Below, in pieces: positions 27,301 through 38,300 of a DNA stretch of 64,000 nt. Origin of the DNA: Chamaea fasciata (Eukaryota; Chordata; Aves; Passeriformes; Sylviidae). Within the stretch, counting starts at the first letter, position 1. Each line of letters begins with the position of its first letter. The translations under genes and the position numbers were made by a program. The stretch covers positions 19,021,740-19,085,739 of the forward strand of contig JARCOQ010000012.1 of assembly GCA_029207755.1 (NCBI GenBank), written 5' to 3'. The notes under the pieces are model-generated. The model had not been told where the DNA came from, searched no databases, and saw nothing but the letters and a program-made list of their open reading frames with translations.

Positions 27301-30300
27301 AGACTAGATTTTCAGCAAATCTGGTTAAAGAATCAAATATGTGCTAATGGATATATATATTCATTTTAAGATTCTTGCTTTCAGACAGACTGCCACTCCA
27401 TACATTGCTTTTTAAAGCAATGAGGGCATTCATCACATGTGGACTTAACATGGACAACACAAAATGCCCAATACAAAAATGAATTTAGCACAACAGTTTT
27501 CTGTATAACTCACTCAGTAGCTCACCCAATATGCAGCCTAATATTTATACTGCAGTACTAAATGCATTTTTAGAACCTCTGGGATATCCAAGATTCCAAC
27601 AAACTTTACACTTGTTAAAACATGCATTAAACTGAAAAATGTGCTTACTTCATACAAAGATGAAGAATAAAGCAACCTCAACCTACACTGCTGTGCCAAA
27701 CTACTCTGCCAGATTTTTTATGCTATTAGAGCAAGGCCCAAATACTAATCAACGTTCCTTCTTTATAACCTCCCAGAACTCCAGGTCAAGGAACTGGAGG
27801 TTTCCACCATAATCCATCTAAATCAATTAAAAATGAATTTAAAATCGATTATAATAATTTTTTTAAAAAGTGTTTCCATTTTCTTTCTTTCTCTGTAGGT
27901 TTAGAAACCAGAAGAATGAACCACAGTATTTTTTTTTTTTTTAAAGTCACTTACTTGAACAAATACTTGGCCCACACAATGCAGTGGATAGGCTCCGAGG
28001 GTGTATTTCGGATTGTGCAGCCTGGGAAAGTTTTCTGAGTCGGTTTAGGCTGACATTCATAACATTCTGTCACTCCCTGGCGAAAAATGAAGCATTTACT
28101 TGTCACTCCAAGAAGGCTACTGATAGTTTGGGCTATTAACAGATGAACTGTAACTCTATCTCCCAACACCCACTCCCTGTTGTCTAAAATAGCCAATGAC
28201 AAGAGTGACACCCCACCTAACCTTTTTGATAACAGTTACTTGTCCAAGGTAGCCTGCAGTCCCACTCTCTATAAGAGGAATATCAGCAGCCAGACACATC
28301 CTGTTCACATGGTTACGGGCAGCTGCAAATCAAGAGGGTTTTAAAGAAAATATTTGAATAGTTAAGAAAAAAGAACAACTACTTCTCCAAATTCAAACTA
28401 GCAGCCTATGCACTTATCTTTAATATACCTTGTTTCTCTACACAGCACTACCCCATTTTCACAAGATATATGGACATTAATAAACACAGCAAACGCAACT
28501 GACTAAAGCTACACTGCACCCACAGTACCCAGAAGTTCCCATAAAGCAGCAATTAGCAGTGCACATTTCCTTTCACAACACCTGCAGAAGCACTAAGCAC
28601 CCCTTCGAGTTCCTAGCAAAGCACAGGAAGCTTAGCCCAACTGCAGGTGGGTTAGGAGGATACTTGTTACTCAAATGACACTGCAGCAAGGAACAAGCAA
28701 CATCTGCAATATAAAATCATAATGAAAACTTCACCTCTGTTATCCAGAGCATTCATAACCAGGGTAAACTGGCGGAAGAACTCTACGTTATAGTCAGGGC
28801 TACAGAAAACAAAAACAACATTTCAAATGGCACATCCAAGTCCTTGGTTATTACTGCACAACAGAAATTCTACACATGCAATTGATGTTCGTGTGATAAA
28901 TTACACATATTATAAATTTATAACTTTAGCTACCCTTTAACTGCCCCATTTGTCTTCTGCCCACTTTAAAGCTGGGTGAAAGCACGAATTTTATGCTGCT
29001 GGAAGGAAGCTACTGCAATTAGTACTTATTTGACCAATGAAACGGGCAGACAAGGAAATGTGATTAAACTGCTCTGACCTAATGAGTAAATTGGCTGAGC
29101 TGTGGTAACTGACCTTAAAAACCATCAGCTGTGGCTAAAACATGCACACTGTAATTACCACAGCTCATCAGACTGTGCATAATTCATTGTGCTGTGATAG
29201 CTCCATTGCTTTGACTGCGCGGCCATACCCTGAGGAGCCAACACATGGCACCTTAAATCCTCACACTTCAGTTATCTTTACATTGCATTCTTCTGACTTA
29301 AAGAAGGTGGAGAAGAAGAGACAGAATCGAGGAAGCAGAATTAACAGTTTCAGGAGAAGGATGCAGTGAGTCAGTGTATCACTGGCTAACAGCAACATCC
29401 CAGCTCAAACCTCCATGGTACAGAATACCCATTTTTTGGAAATTGGGGCAAATATAAACTAAAACACAGGAACAGCTAATGGAACCCTACATAGTCTTGT
29501 ACTCGACTCATTGGTTGCAGATAATAAAGACTAAATTTCAACAGCTTGGGGCATATATAAATGACACTTAGTAACCTACACACACACACAAAGGACTTAA
29601 TTTTTTTAATCACAGACTCAATATGTCTTTTCATTTAATTATTTCTCAAGACATCAGGACATCCTTACAGAGTAGAAACCCATATGGCAAATGTTGCCAA
29701 TCAAATGAAAAACAGACACAAACAAATGACTACAGCTTACTACAAGAGCTTAAAACCCATGCAAAAGCCACACTCCCGCTCAGGTGTGTGGTAGTTCACA
29801 TTTACAGCTATTTCTCCTTACTGAGGAACCTTTGTAAAATACCTTAAAGCACATCATTGTAGCATTTAAACAACACAGTACTTGCAAATCAAACATGTAA
29901 TTAGAGCTTAAAACCAAACATACTTCATGATGCTATCATGGTAAGCTATAATATTAGCTTCTGGACAAAACTGTAACACGCTTTCCTTGGCAACCTAGAA
30001 ACAAAACAAAAAAAAAAGAAAACAAAAAAAAGACTCATTATTTCTTCCTTTCTTCTAAAAGACAGACTTGATACCAGCTGTGTATCGAGTAAGTTGACTA
30101 CCTTAAGAGATTTAAATACTCTAATAATGAAATGCTGTGGACAGCCATGATCAGCCAACCAACACTTACCTCTTCCCAGCAGAAACTAAACTGTGACATG
30201 TTTCTAACACTATCCATAAAATAATACCGAGTAATGAGGCTTGAGCTTTGATGTTTTCCTCACCTGTGATTTTGATCTTCCAACGTGTTTCTTCTGAAAC

Positions 30301-33300
30301 AGAAACTGTCTGTTGAGATTGCTGACATCAATAGTATCCAAATCAATCTATAAACACACAAGAGAAGCATTTCACTTTCACAGGAAGAAAAGGAACAAAA
30401 CCATTAACACAGTTTGAAGAAAAGACAACTGGCCAAAATGCAGAAACTTTACAGACCCCTTCTCAGATCTTTCAGGTGGTGCATCAGCACTACAGCACCC
30501 GAGGAGGCACAAGTGGTCACCTAATTATCTCCAGGAATCCATACACTATCCATGATTGCTGAAAGGGACCATGACAAAAGCGCAGGGCTACCTGAGAACA
30601 CACCTTCTGCAGAGAGCCCCTGCTGAAAATGCACCTGACTGGAGATACACCCACACAGCAGTGGGTAAAAGTCAACACTGATTGTCCTGCCTGCAGTGCA
30701 TAAAGATTTCAGTGGCAATTCCTGAGGAGCACAGCACCAACTCAGATGGGAAAATGCAGAAATCCATGGAGACAGGTTCAGCCAGCCTCTCCCTGCACCG
30801 CCCATCCTGAGCACTGGTTTGGTGCTTCCCCCAGGCCCAGGAAAGGCTGCTCCAAACCAACTGGCCCTTCCACTCTAAAGAGCAAGGCTTTAAGCACCTG
30901 AATCGTAGATCACGGGCTGCACAGCCATCCTAAACACACACTGTAGGGCAAAAGCTTTTAGTGCCAGTCCCCAGGACTAACTGCCTAAGTGCACATTAAC
31001 AAATTATGAAGTCTACTTATAAGAAAGGAAACCAAATCACACAATCAAAATGTTTAAAAACATAAACACAGAGCACAAAGGATGCATGACTGCAATTCCC
31101 CTACTAGCTGTTTCTACTTATTAATATGTACACAGGAACACCATAAATTCCAATATCTTTAGCCCCCACAAGAACTAAGAAGATTTAACTAGAACTTTGA
31201 CATTTATTCCTAGCTTTGTTACCACTACTTGTCATGCAATTAAAATTTCTTTGATCAACAACTCTTTCCAGAAGTCTTCTCCTGTCTTTAACATTTTTAA
31301 CGAGCAGAGTTTTTCTGAGCATCAGGGATACTTCTCCCAAATTCCCACAGGTGATGCTGACATACTCAGCACAGTAACACCTTCAGCCACCCAGAGAGCA
31401 CTCTCAGACTGACTGTGCAGTGTGAAGTTTACAGAGGACCTACTCAGGGTGTTCTCACATGCTTCTGACTTCATTAACCAAACCTGAATTATGCAAAAAG
31501 CATGGCACACACTCATTGAACATCCTCTGCATGAGACCCAAACCCTGAGAAAAATCCACCTCTTTTCTGAGGGGAATATTTCCAATTGAAGGACTAAGTT
31601 TTAACATACTAAAAACTGCAACAGCTACAGAGTTTTATTTAAACAGTTAATAAAAGCACCTGTGGATATACAGCAAACAGAAAAGATACAATGTTTTGAA
31701 AATATATTAGAGCTACAACTGTCAAACATTACAACCACAGTATCACAGTAACTACCCAAGGCCTTGTCTCTTTCCATGGAAATGGTATTCGCATCATTCC
31801 CATTCCTACCTCCGTTCCTTCCTCAAAAGACACACAGAAAGCTTGCTTAGTCCAAAGCCAGAGAGCCTAAGAACTCCAAAGGAAAGCAGTGACGTGCAAA
31901 ACTCTGTTAAAACCTCTGCTACCCAGAAAGAATATTTCAGCTGGACAGGATGGCAAGAGACATCAGCTCCTGCTGAGAACAGGAATTACAGCATTACAGG
32001 GAGTAAAGGGAGTTCTCCAGGGAGAAAACCTGAGACCATTAGACCTCAACAGAAGCTTCAGTCTAGCTAAGAACGATGAGAATTTAACAGCTGACTTATA
32101 AGACAACTACACTGATCCCATTTTGGTAACCCGGAATAAAAGGCATCATAACATTTACTCATGTTCTTAATTCAGACCTCGATCCTGAAAAAATGTAATT
32201 TTGTTCCTTCATTCGTAGGACAAGGATATGCCTTTCAACACAATATACTTAAGTCACATATTAGTCAGTTGTCTGGTATTCAAAACTACTAATTTTTTTA
32301 ACATTAATATTGTTTAAAAACATTACAACTCACTTATAAAAAATATTTTCAGATGTTGAAGTTTGTTAGTATTTAATAACCCAGGAAAACTCTCAACAAT
32401 ATCACAAAAGTTGACAAAAGCAATTTATTCTGCTAACAGCAAATTCCCTCTTTGGTTTACAAGTCTTCTTTTGCTCTCATCTTGCCTCGTACCCACCTGT
32501 ACCCACCTATGTTACCAAACCATTATTTCTCACACAAAACACTGCCAGTGATACTGTCACATGAAGACAGCCCTGATCCAACATGTATTTGAGTTAATGG
32601 AGTCCCACCAAGTCAGCCTTGAAAGGCAACACCAACCTCCAAACTATAACAAGTGAAACAATAAGGACACCCCGATGAGATTTATGCTTATTGACTAACT
32701 GGAAAATCAGCAGCCTTAAGTTCTTTCACAATGGACTGCAGGAGTACATCTCTGACACAGTAGAGTAGGGAGGGAAAAAAGAGGAGAACAGTACAGAAAA
32801 TGTTTCCAGCCCTCTGCAGTTATTTATTTCCTTGGTGCAATGTTCAAATTGGACAGGCTCTCAAACCAAAGGAAAATCTGGAATGAAACATATTCTACAA
32901 GATTAAAAAGCATTCCAGTAGGAAAACCTAAGATGTAAGAATAACAAGGCAAACCAGTGACTGTTTTCTTCTGGAAGCTGATATGGTTTTAGATACGAGC
33001 TGCTCTGCTCCACAAGTCTGACTGCAAACCCAAACTCCTCACAACCTGACACGCAAAACTCTCGGATGTGACTCCTGGGCACGTTAGAAGAAAGGTATTG
33101 AAGGAAACAGACCTATGCTCCAGCTGGACTTAAAACCATACGCTCTTCCTTACTACAATCAGAAACGAATAAAGATCTGGACACCAAGGAGGCAGTCATA
33201 GTTTCACCAGCAGTATTTCTCGCTATCTCTTTTACATTACTACGCTCTCACATCTGCCCTTCCTGTAATTCCGAGACTAATATCTGGAAGCAAAAGTGAA

Positions 33301-33976
33301 AGCACGAGCCCGCGGGACGCGCCAGCACTGACGGGTTTACAGCCCGGGATCCAAAAGCACAGTTCCCCACCTCTCCCGGGCGTTTCTCCCTGCAATTCAT
33401 CACCGGACCATCACCCCCAGCATCGCCAAAACCGGCACTCGGCAAAACTAAAGGCTTTCAGGATATCGCCGGGCAGCAAGCACGGCACAGCGCGGTCCCC
33501 CGGGCGGTTCCATCGGCGGGTGGCGGAGACCCGCGGCCTCGCCCGGAGCTCGGCGGGGAAAGGAGGAGCCGCCGCGCCCGGCGGGAGCCCGGCCTGAGGG
33601 GGGGCGGCGGCGATGGCGCGCAGGCCGCGGCCCCTTTGTGGCGGCCCGGCCCGGCGGTCCCGCGGCGGCTCTGGCGGGCCGGGGCGCTTTGAAACCGCGC
33701 ACGGAGCGCGGGGCGGGGGCGGCCCCGCCGACACCGCGCCCCCGCCGAGCGGCACCCGCGGGCCCGGGCTCGGCCTCCCCCCGCCCGCCGGCCCCGGAGC
33801 GCCCCGGCTCCCGCCCCGGCATCGACCCGCACCACATAAATGTTGCTGAAGCCGGTGAGCACCAGGTTCTTGAGCAGCTCGCAGCCGATGCCGCCGGCCC
33901 CCACCACCAGGACCCGCGCCTGGGACACGGCCTGGGCCAGCTCGGGGCGCAACGGCCCCGACAGCGCCGCCGCCAT
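18105..33976 (-). CDS. UBA2: UBA2, SUMO-activating enzyme subunit 2 (17 coding exons, 674 aa)
   Basis: UBA2 pairs with SAE1 to adenylate SUMO, hold it as a thioester and pass it to UBC9. Coding exons from start to stop are 33833-33976, 30264-30347, 29924-29994, 28735-28799, 28222-28322, 27955-28076, 27207-27274, 24891-25012, 24031-24130, 23337-23497, 22326-22419, 22123-22235, 21508-21663, 20864-20960, 20202-20307, 19289-19425 and 18105-18388. All junctions are GT/AG and in phase, totalling 2025 nt. Visible features are the ATP-binding GAGGIG (residues 26-31), zinc Cys pairs C160/C163 and C441/C444, and the catalytic Cys175 in FPGCTIRN. They continue with the adenylation domain in exons 11-13, the ubiquitin-fold domain in exons 14-16 and the C-terminal NLS/SIM tail in exon 17. 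Human UBA2 has 640 residues; the extra length comes from a duplicated tail. The start ATG in exon 1 fits the human N-terminus. Confidence 0.97.
26011..26560 (+). mobile_element. Solo LTR fragment of an avian endogenous retrovirus, in UBA2 intron 7
   Basis: The block starts TGTCCTGGTTTGGGCTGG and matches, from memory, a common songbird ERV long terminal repeat. Recognisable internal stretches include GTTAATTTTCTTTCTAGTAG, the GCTGTGTTTTGGATT region and the CTGGGAGGGGC region near 26285. It lies antisense to UBA2 between exons 7 and 8. No internal gag/pol or partner LTR is visible, so it is a solo LTR. The 3' border is approximate because no clear terminal CA or target duplication was found. 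Confidence 0.75.
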
Positions 33977-34150
33977 GATGGACACGGCGGCGGCTCCTCG
34001 CGCCTCCTCGCGGGCCCGCGGGGACAGAGCGCCGCCCGCGCGCCGGCAGCGCCCCCTGCCGCCCCGGAGGGCCGCGCGCGGCGGGGCCGCAGGGCCGCGA
34101 GTTCGAGCCCCGCTGCCGCCGGAGAGCCCCGGGGACCGCACCGCTGGTGC
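33300..34150 (-). promoter_or_regulatory. UBA2: UBA2 CpG-island promoter and exon 1 region
   Basis: CpG-dense, GC-rich sequence surrounds the UBA2 start codon (33974-33976) and extends into intron 1. No TATA box is obvious upstream, as is usual for a housekeeping CpG-island promoter. The island ends abruptly near 34150, where AT-rich sequence begins. Confidence 0.7.
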
Positions 34151-34261
34151 AACAGGAAATTTTTATTCGTTGTATTTATTTTTGATATATTGATAGTTAA
34201 AATATACATATTTAACATATAATATGCTTAAGATTTTTATATACTATAATATTATAAAGAG

Positions 34262-34385
34262 AGCTCAAAGAAGCGTTTGGATAATGCCCCCACGCACACG
34301 GTGGGATTCGTGGGGTGTCCTGAGCAGGGTCAGGATTCAATGATCCTGATGGGTCTCCCTCCAACTCAGCATATTCTATGATATT
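34262..34385 (+). mobile_element. CR1 LINE 3' end fragment
   Basis: The sequence carries the characteristic CR1 3' end: a tract ending in GGATTCAATGATCCTGATGG, then GGGTCTCCCTCCAACTCAG, then ATATTCTATGATAT. This matches the bird CR1 3' UTR and its terminal short repeat from memory. It is in the plus orientation, about 300 bp upstream of the UBA2 start, and is 5'-truncated as most CR1 copies are. Confidence 0.75.
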
Positions 34386-35330
34386 TTTTAATATATTTAT
34401 ATTTATTTCCAATGTATTTTTATTTTTTATATTTATTACTTCATCTAAGTTCACTAACTTGCCCTCTAGAAGTTGACATGGTAAGCTCAATTCTTCCTTA
34501 AAAACACAGTTTTGCAAGCATTCCATCACCCGTGTGTGATTTCCTCCTCTCCCCACCTCCCCTTATTTGAAACCCACGCTTTTAGTGCATTAATCTATGT
34601 TGCAGCATTAACATGTACAGAATGCTCTACGGACACTCCAGTTAAGTTTTCCTTCAGTGAAGACGCTGCAGTTCATCTTAAGCTAACAGGGAAGGCACAG
34701 GAGAATGCAGATGGTTTTAACTAAAGCTGCACCAAGGCAGGTGCTGAGCCTGCCCCAGTTGTGAGTATACAACTCACCCCTGCATCTTCGCCCCACCCAA
34801 ACCCACAGCTCATTTTACACACAAATGGAACGTTTCCTTCACTGGGAAAACACAGAACAGCTTCATGCTGGAAGGCTGCAGGGACAGCAAGGCCCTTCAG
34901 CCACTCCCCACCAAATTTCCAGTTCGTGGTCAAATCAAAACAGAATTGCCTTTTAAAATCAGGCTGGCATTAAGTTCTCCCCTACTAGGAGTTTCTAAAA
35001 ACTGGATTCTGTGTGGCTGATGGATACTAATAATATCCGAGGAAGGTTTTCTCCTTTACTTCTTTCCCAAATGTGAAGAGTAACTGGAACTGTCAAACAA
35101 TCTCTACACTTCAATTTCCCTGTGTAACCGAAGTATACAAATTTTGCCACCACATTTTAGAGGCATGCTAATATTTTTCAATCAGTTATTCTTGGAAATA
35201 AGCACAATGCCATCAAACAAACTTAATTTTTCACCACATCTGAGGAAAATTCTGTTATGTAATTACATCCTTGTAGTATAAGAAATGGAAATACCCCAGC
35301 AGACTTTTCATCTATGCAGAGAAATAGATT
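34386..35330. other. Spacer between UBA2 and PDCD2L
   Basis: Only about 1.35 kb separates the PDCD2L stop from the UBA2 start. Apart from the CR1 fragment this is AT-rich sequence in which I see no exon or structured repeat. Confidence 0.6.
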
Positions 35331-35335
35331 TTATT
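35330..35335 (-). terminator. PDCD2L: PDCD2L poly(A) signal overlapping the stop codon
   Basis: On the gene strand the coding sequence ends TTT AAA TAA AAT, so AATAAA begins inside the last Lys codon and spans the stop. If used, cleavage 10-30 nt downstream would give a 3' UTR of only a few tens of bases. Confidence 0.6.
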
Positions 35336-38300
35336 TAAACAATCTCTGATCCGGGTCTTCTTGTACAAAAAGAAATTCTTCAAGAGGGGTTTGATGATTT
35401 GTCGGCCAACAGCTTCTCTCACATGTGTAAACTATAACAGTTCCAAATTCCACTGACAGACCTAAAAACAAAGCAACACAGGTACATAAGGATATGGAAA
35501 GTGACATAATCAGGGGCTATTGCTTACCACTAGACTTCAGTCTTTGCACAAATTAATTCAGACTCCTCTGTAAATAGCATTTTCTAATGTTAAACATTTT
35601 AAAGTCAGCCAAATCAGAATTTTCGAAGAGATTTTTAAGTGTCTGCAATTTTATCACACAGCGTTTATTATTTTCCAAGGCCTCCTTTAAGAGACAATAA
35701 AGACAAATACTCCCAGGGCCATGGCATTACCCCTACTCCAGTTATTAAAGTTCACTAGTGAGCGACACAAGCTGTAATCAGAGTCTCCATAAAACAGAGT
35801 TCTCTCTTTGTTCACTGAAACCTGTAACGGAGACAGCAGATTCTCTGAACACCATCACTGTGGTTAAGCACGTGTGGGTAGCTGGAAACAACTCAGCTTG
35901 CAGTTCACTGCACTTTCCCAAAAAGGAGGCTGCCAAGAAATACTGATTCAACCAAGCACCTGAGTCACTCTGGAGCATGCTGACCAGCGTGGGCATCAGC
36001 TGGAACTCAAACACTCTGCTGCTTCCACAGTTACTGCAGGCTGGAATACCCTGGTCCAGGTTGGCTGCAGGACATGTGATGAATAAAGGCTGGCCACCCC
36101 AAGAGTATCTGAGAGAAGACAGGGAGGAAAAAGTTACCACTGTTTAAATATTGAAATTTGATAGGAAATCTTACATGTTGGCAACAGTGTTCAGGATTTG
36201 CTGAAATCTCTGAACCTGCTTCAAGTAAAAAACATGGTTGTGAGTCACAAGCTTCAAAGGAATCACGAACCAAAAAATAAAGACAGGGAGGGGGAAATAC
36301 ATGGTAGGTTAATGCTTGGAAAATCTTAAGGATTAAGAGCTGGATTTAGAGGAGACAAACGCTTTGAATGGACATCTCCAAAATATGCTGTACTGGAATC
36401 ATTTCATTAAGCAAACTACACTTTCCTGAGAAATGGAATCCTAAATAGTGGCAATAAAAGATAAAGTTCAGCAAGTAAAAAATTTAACACCAAACTGGTC
36501 CCAAAACCACTGCAGCTACGGCTCAGAAGTGATGGTTTATTTGTCAGAGCTAGCAGAGTTTCGCAGCTAACAGAAAACAAAGAGAAAGGATGGTTTCCAC
36601 TGAATGCCAAGCAGGAGATTCTGCGCTCTGCTGAAGGCCAACAGGGACCCTGCAGGCATGGGAAATGGGAGTCTGAGAGCACACTGGGAGTCCCCAGGGA
36701 GGGAAAAGGGAGGCTACAGAAAGACTGTAACCAGGGACAGCCCAGGGAGCACCAGACCTTATGTTCTAGAGGAATGGCAAATTCAAATAGCACAATACTG
36801 CTAATTAATACTGCTAATTTCTGTCTAAGCAGCCACGCAGACTTTTAACTCCTCATCAAAAAGGGCCCAGTTAGTTCCACCTGGAAAGCTGCTAAACAAA
36901 AGCCCTGTCACTACACTGAGACAGTCTGACCAGACAGGCAGCACTGGACTCCCTGGAACAGTTGATGTGATCCATGAAAACCTGTACTTTCTGGTACTAT
37001 GAATCACTTATGATTTATTCTTTGCTATACTCTCATACAGAGAATTAACTCCTCTCCCAGGAAAGCAGCTACTCTGAGGTTACACCTGCTTCTGTTCTAG
37101 GAAATCTGACAGATTTACAAGACCTGAAGACTGCTGAGGGAGTCCACAACGAGCTGCAGAACTGAGGCTTTAAAACAAGAAATTCCTTGCAGGACAGACA
37201 TTAGGAATTCCAAATAGACCACAAAATTTCAGAGGAGCAGACAACCTTGGAAATTGATCATAACAGCACACCACTGTGTTATACTTGCACCCCAACACTG
37301 TCTCTTGGAAACCTCATTTCAGTGAGGCTTCAAATACGGTCAGTGTCTCTTCTCATCAGGTCTTATGTCAAGTCGCCCACAGCCAGAGCTACGGTCTCAG
37401 ATCCTGCTTTGCTTCTCATCTACTTAAACTTTGTACAAAGAAAACCCAAGCAGGGACTGAAGACTGACCAGAGACATGGCAACAGCCCCCACAGCAGTTT
37501 CTTTTTTGTTAAGGAATTAAAACATACACATATTTCCAATTAAAGATTATATTTTGATGTACCAACCATCCCTAGCAATGACTTGTATCTCCCTGTTACA
37601 ACCAGATTACCAACATACCTTAGAATCTGTTCAGGACACATAGATATTCTTTTCATGAATTTATGGAATGTGTGGTCCCAGCTTTTGACTTCATTCTTCT
37701 CGTATTTTTCATTACCATCTTCACCTGTAAAACTGTACGAAAACAAGGAACAAACTGTCCAGTAAGGTTTTCAGTATGACATGAATGTTTTAAATAAGGA
37801 ATGGTTACTATAAACTCACATTAAATTATACTAAATACACTGAAAAAAGACATGTATTTGTCCTGGTTTAGGGCAAATTCAGGAGGAAACCTACGAAAAG
37901 GGGTTCTTCTTGAAAGCAGGTTTAAGCAGCCCCTTTCCTTATTGGTTTGGGAAAAGACTTCCTTCGAGAAAAGCGGAAAAAAAACTGTTTATTTAACAAG
38001 CAAAGTATTTACAAGCATTAAAAAAGAATAATATTAAATAACAGAACTTGTCACTGTTCTGAAGAGATGGCAAATTTCCAAAGTCTTTTTCCTGGGTTGT
38101 AGCTCAGCTCGCCCAGTCTCTCATCAGTCCTTCTTGCACTGGAAAATGCTGTCCTGGGGCCTGGTGGGCTACAGGTGTGAGCTGCCAGTGCTCTTCTGGG
38201 TTTTCAGTTCAGAGCAGGTTTGAACAGATTTAAGAAAAACTACAGTTTGGGGAACTTCTCTGCCTCAGCTAGGAAAAAAAACTAACTAAAGGGAAAGGAG

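Noticed and set aside
34085..34125. Sequence GAGTTCGAGCCCCGC, resembling a tRNA B box
   Set aside because: No matching A box, cloverleaf or acceptor stem could be found in the GC-rich surroundings.
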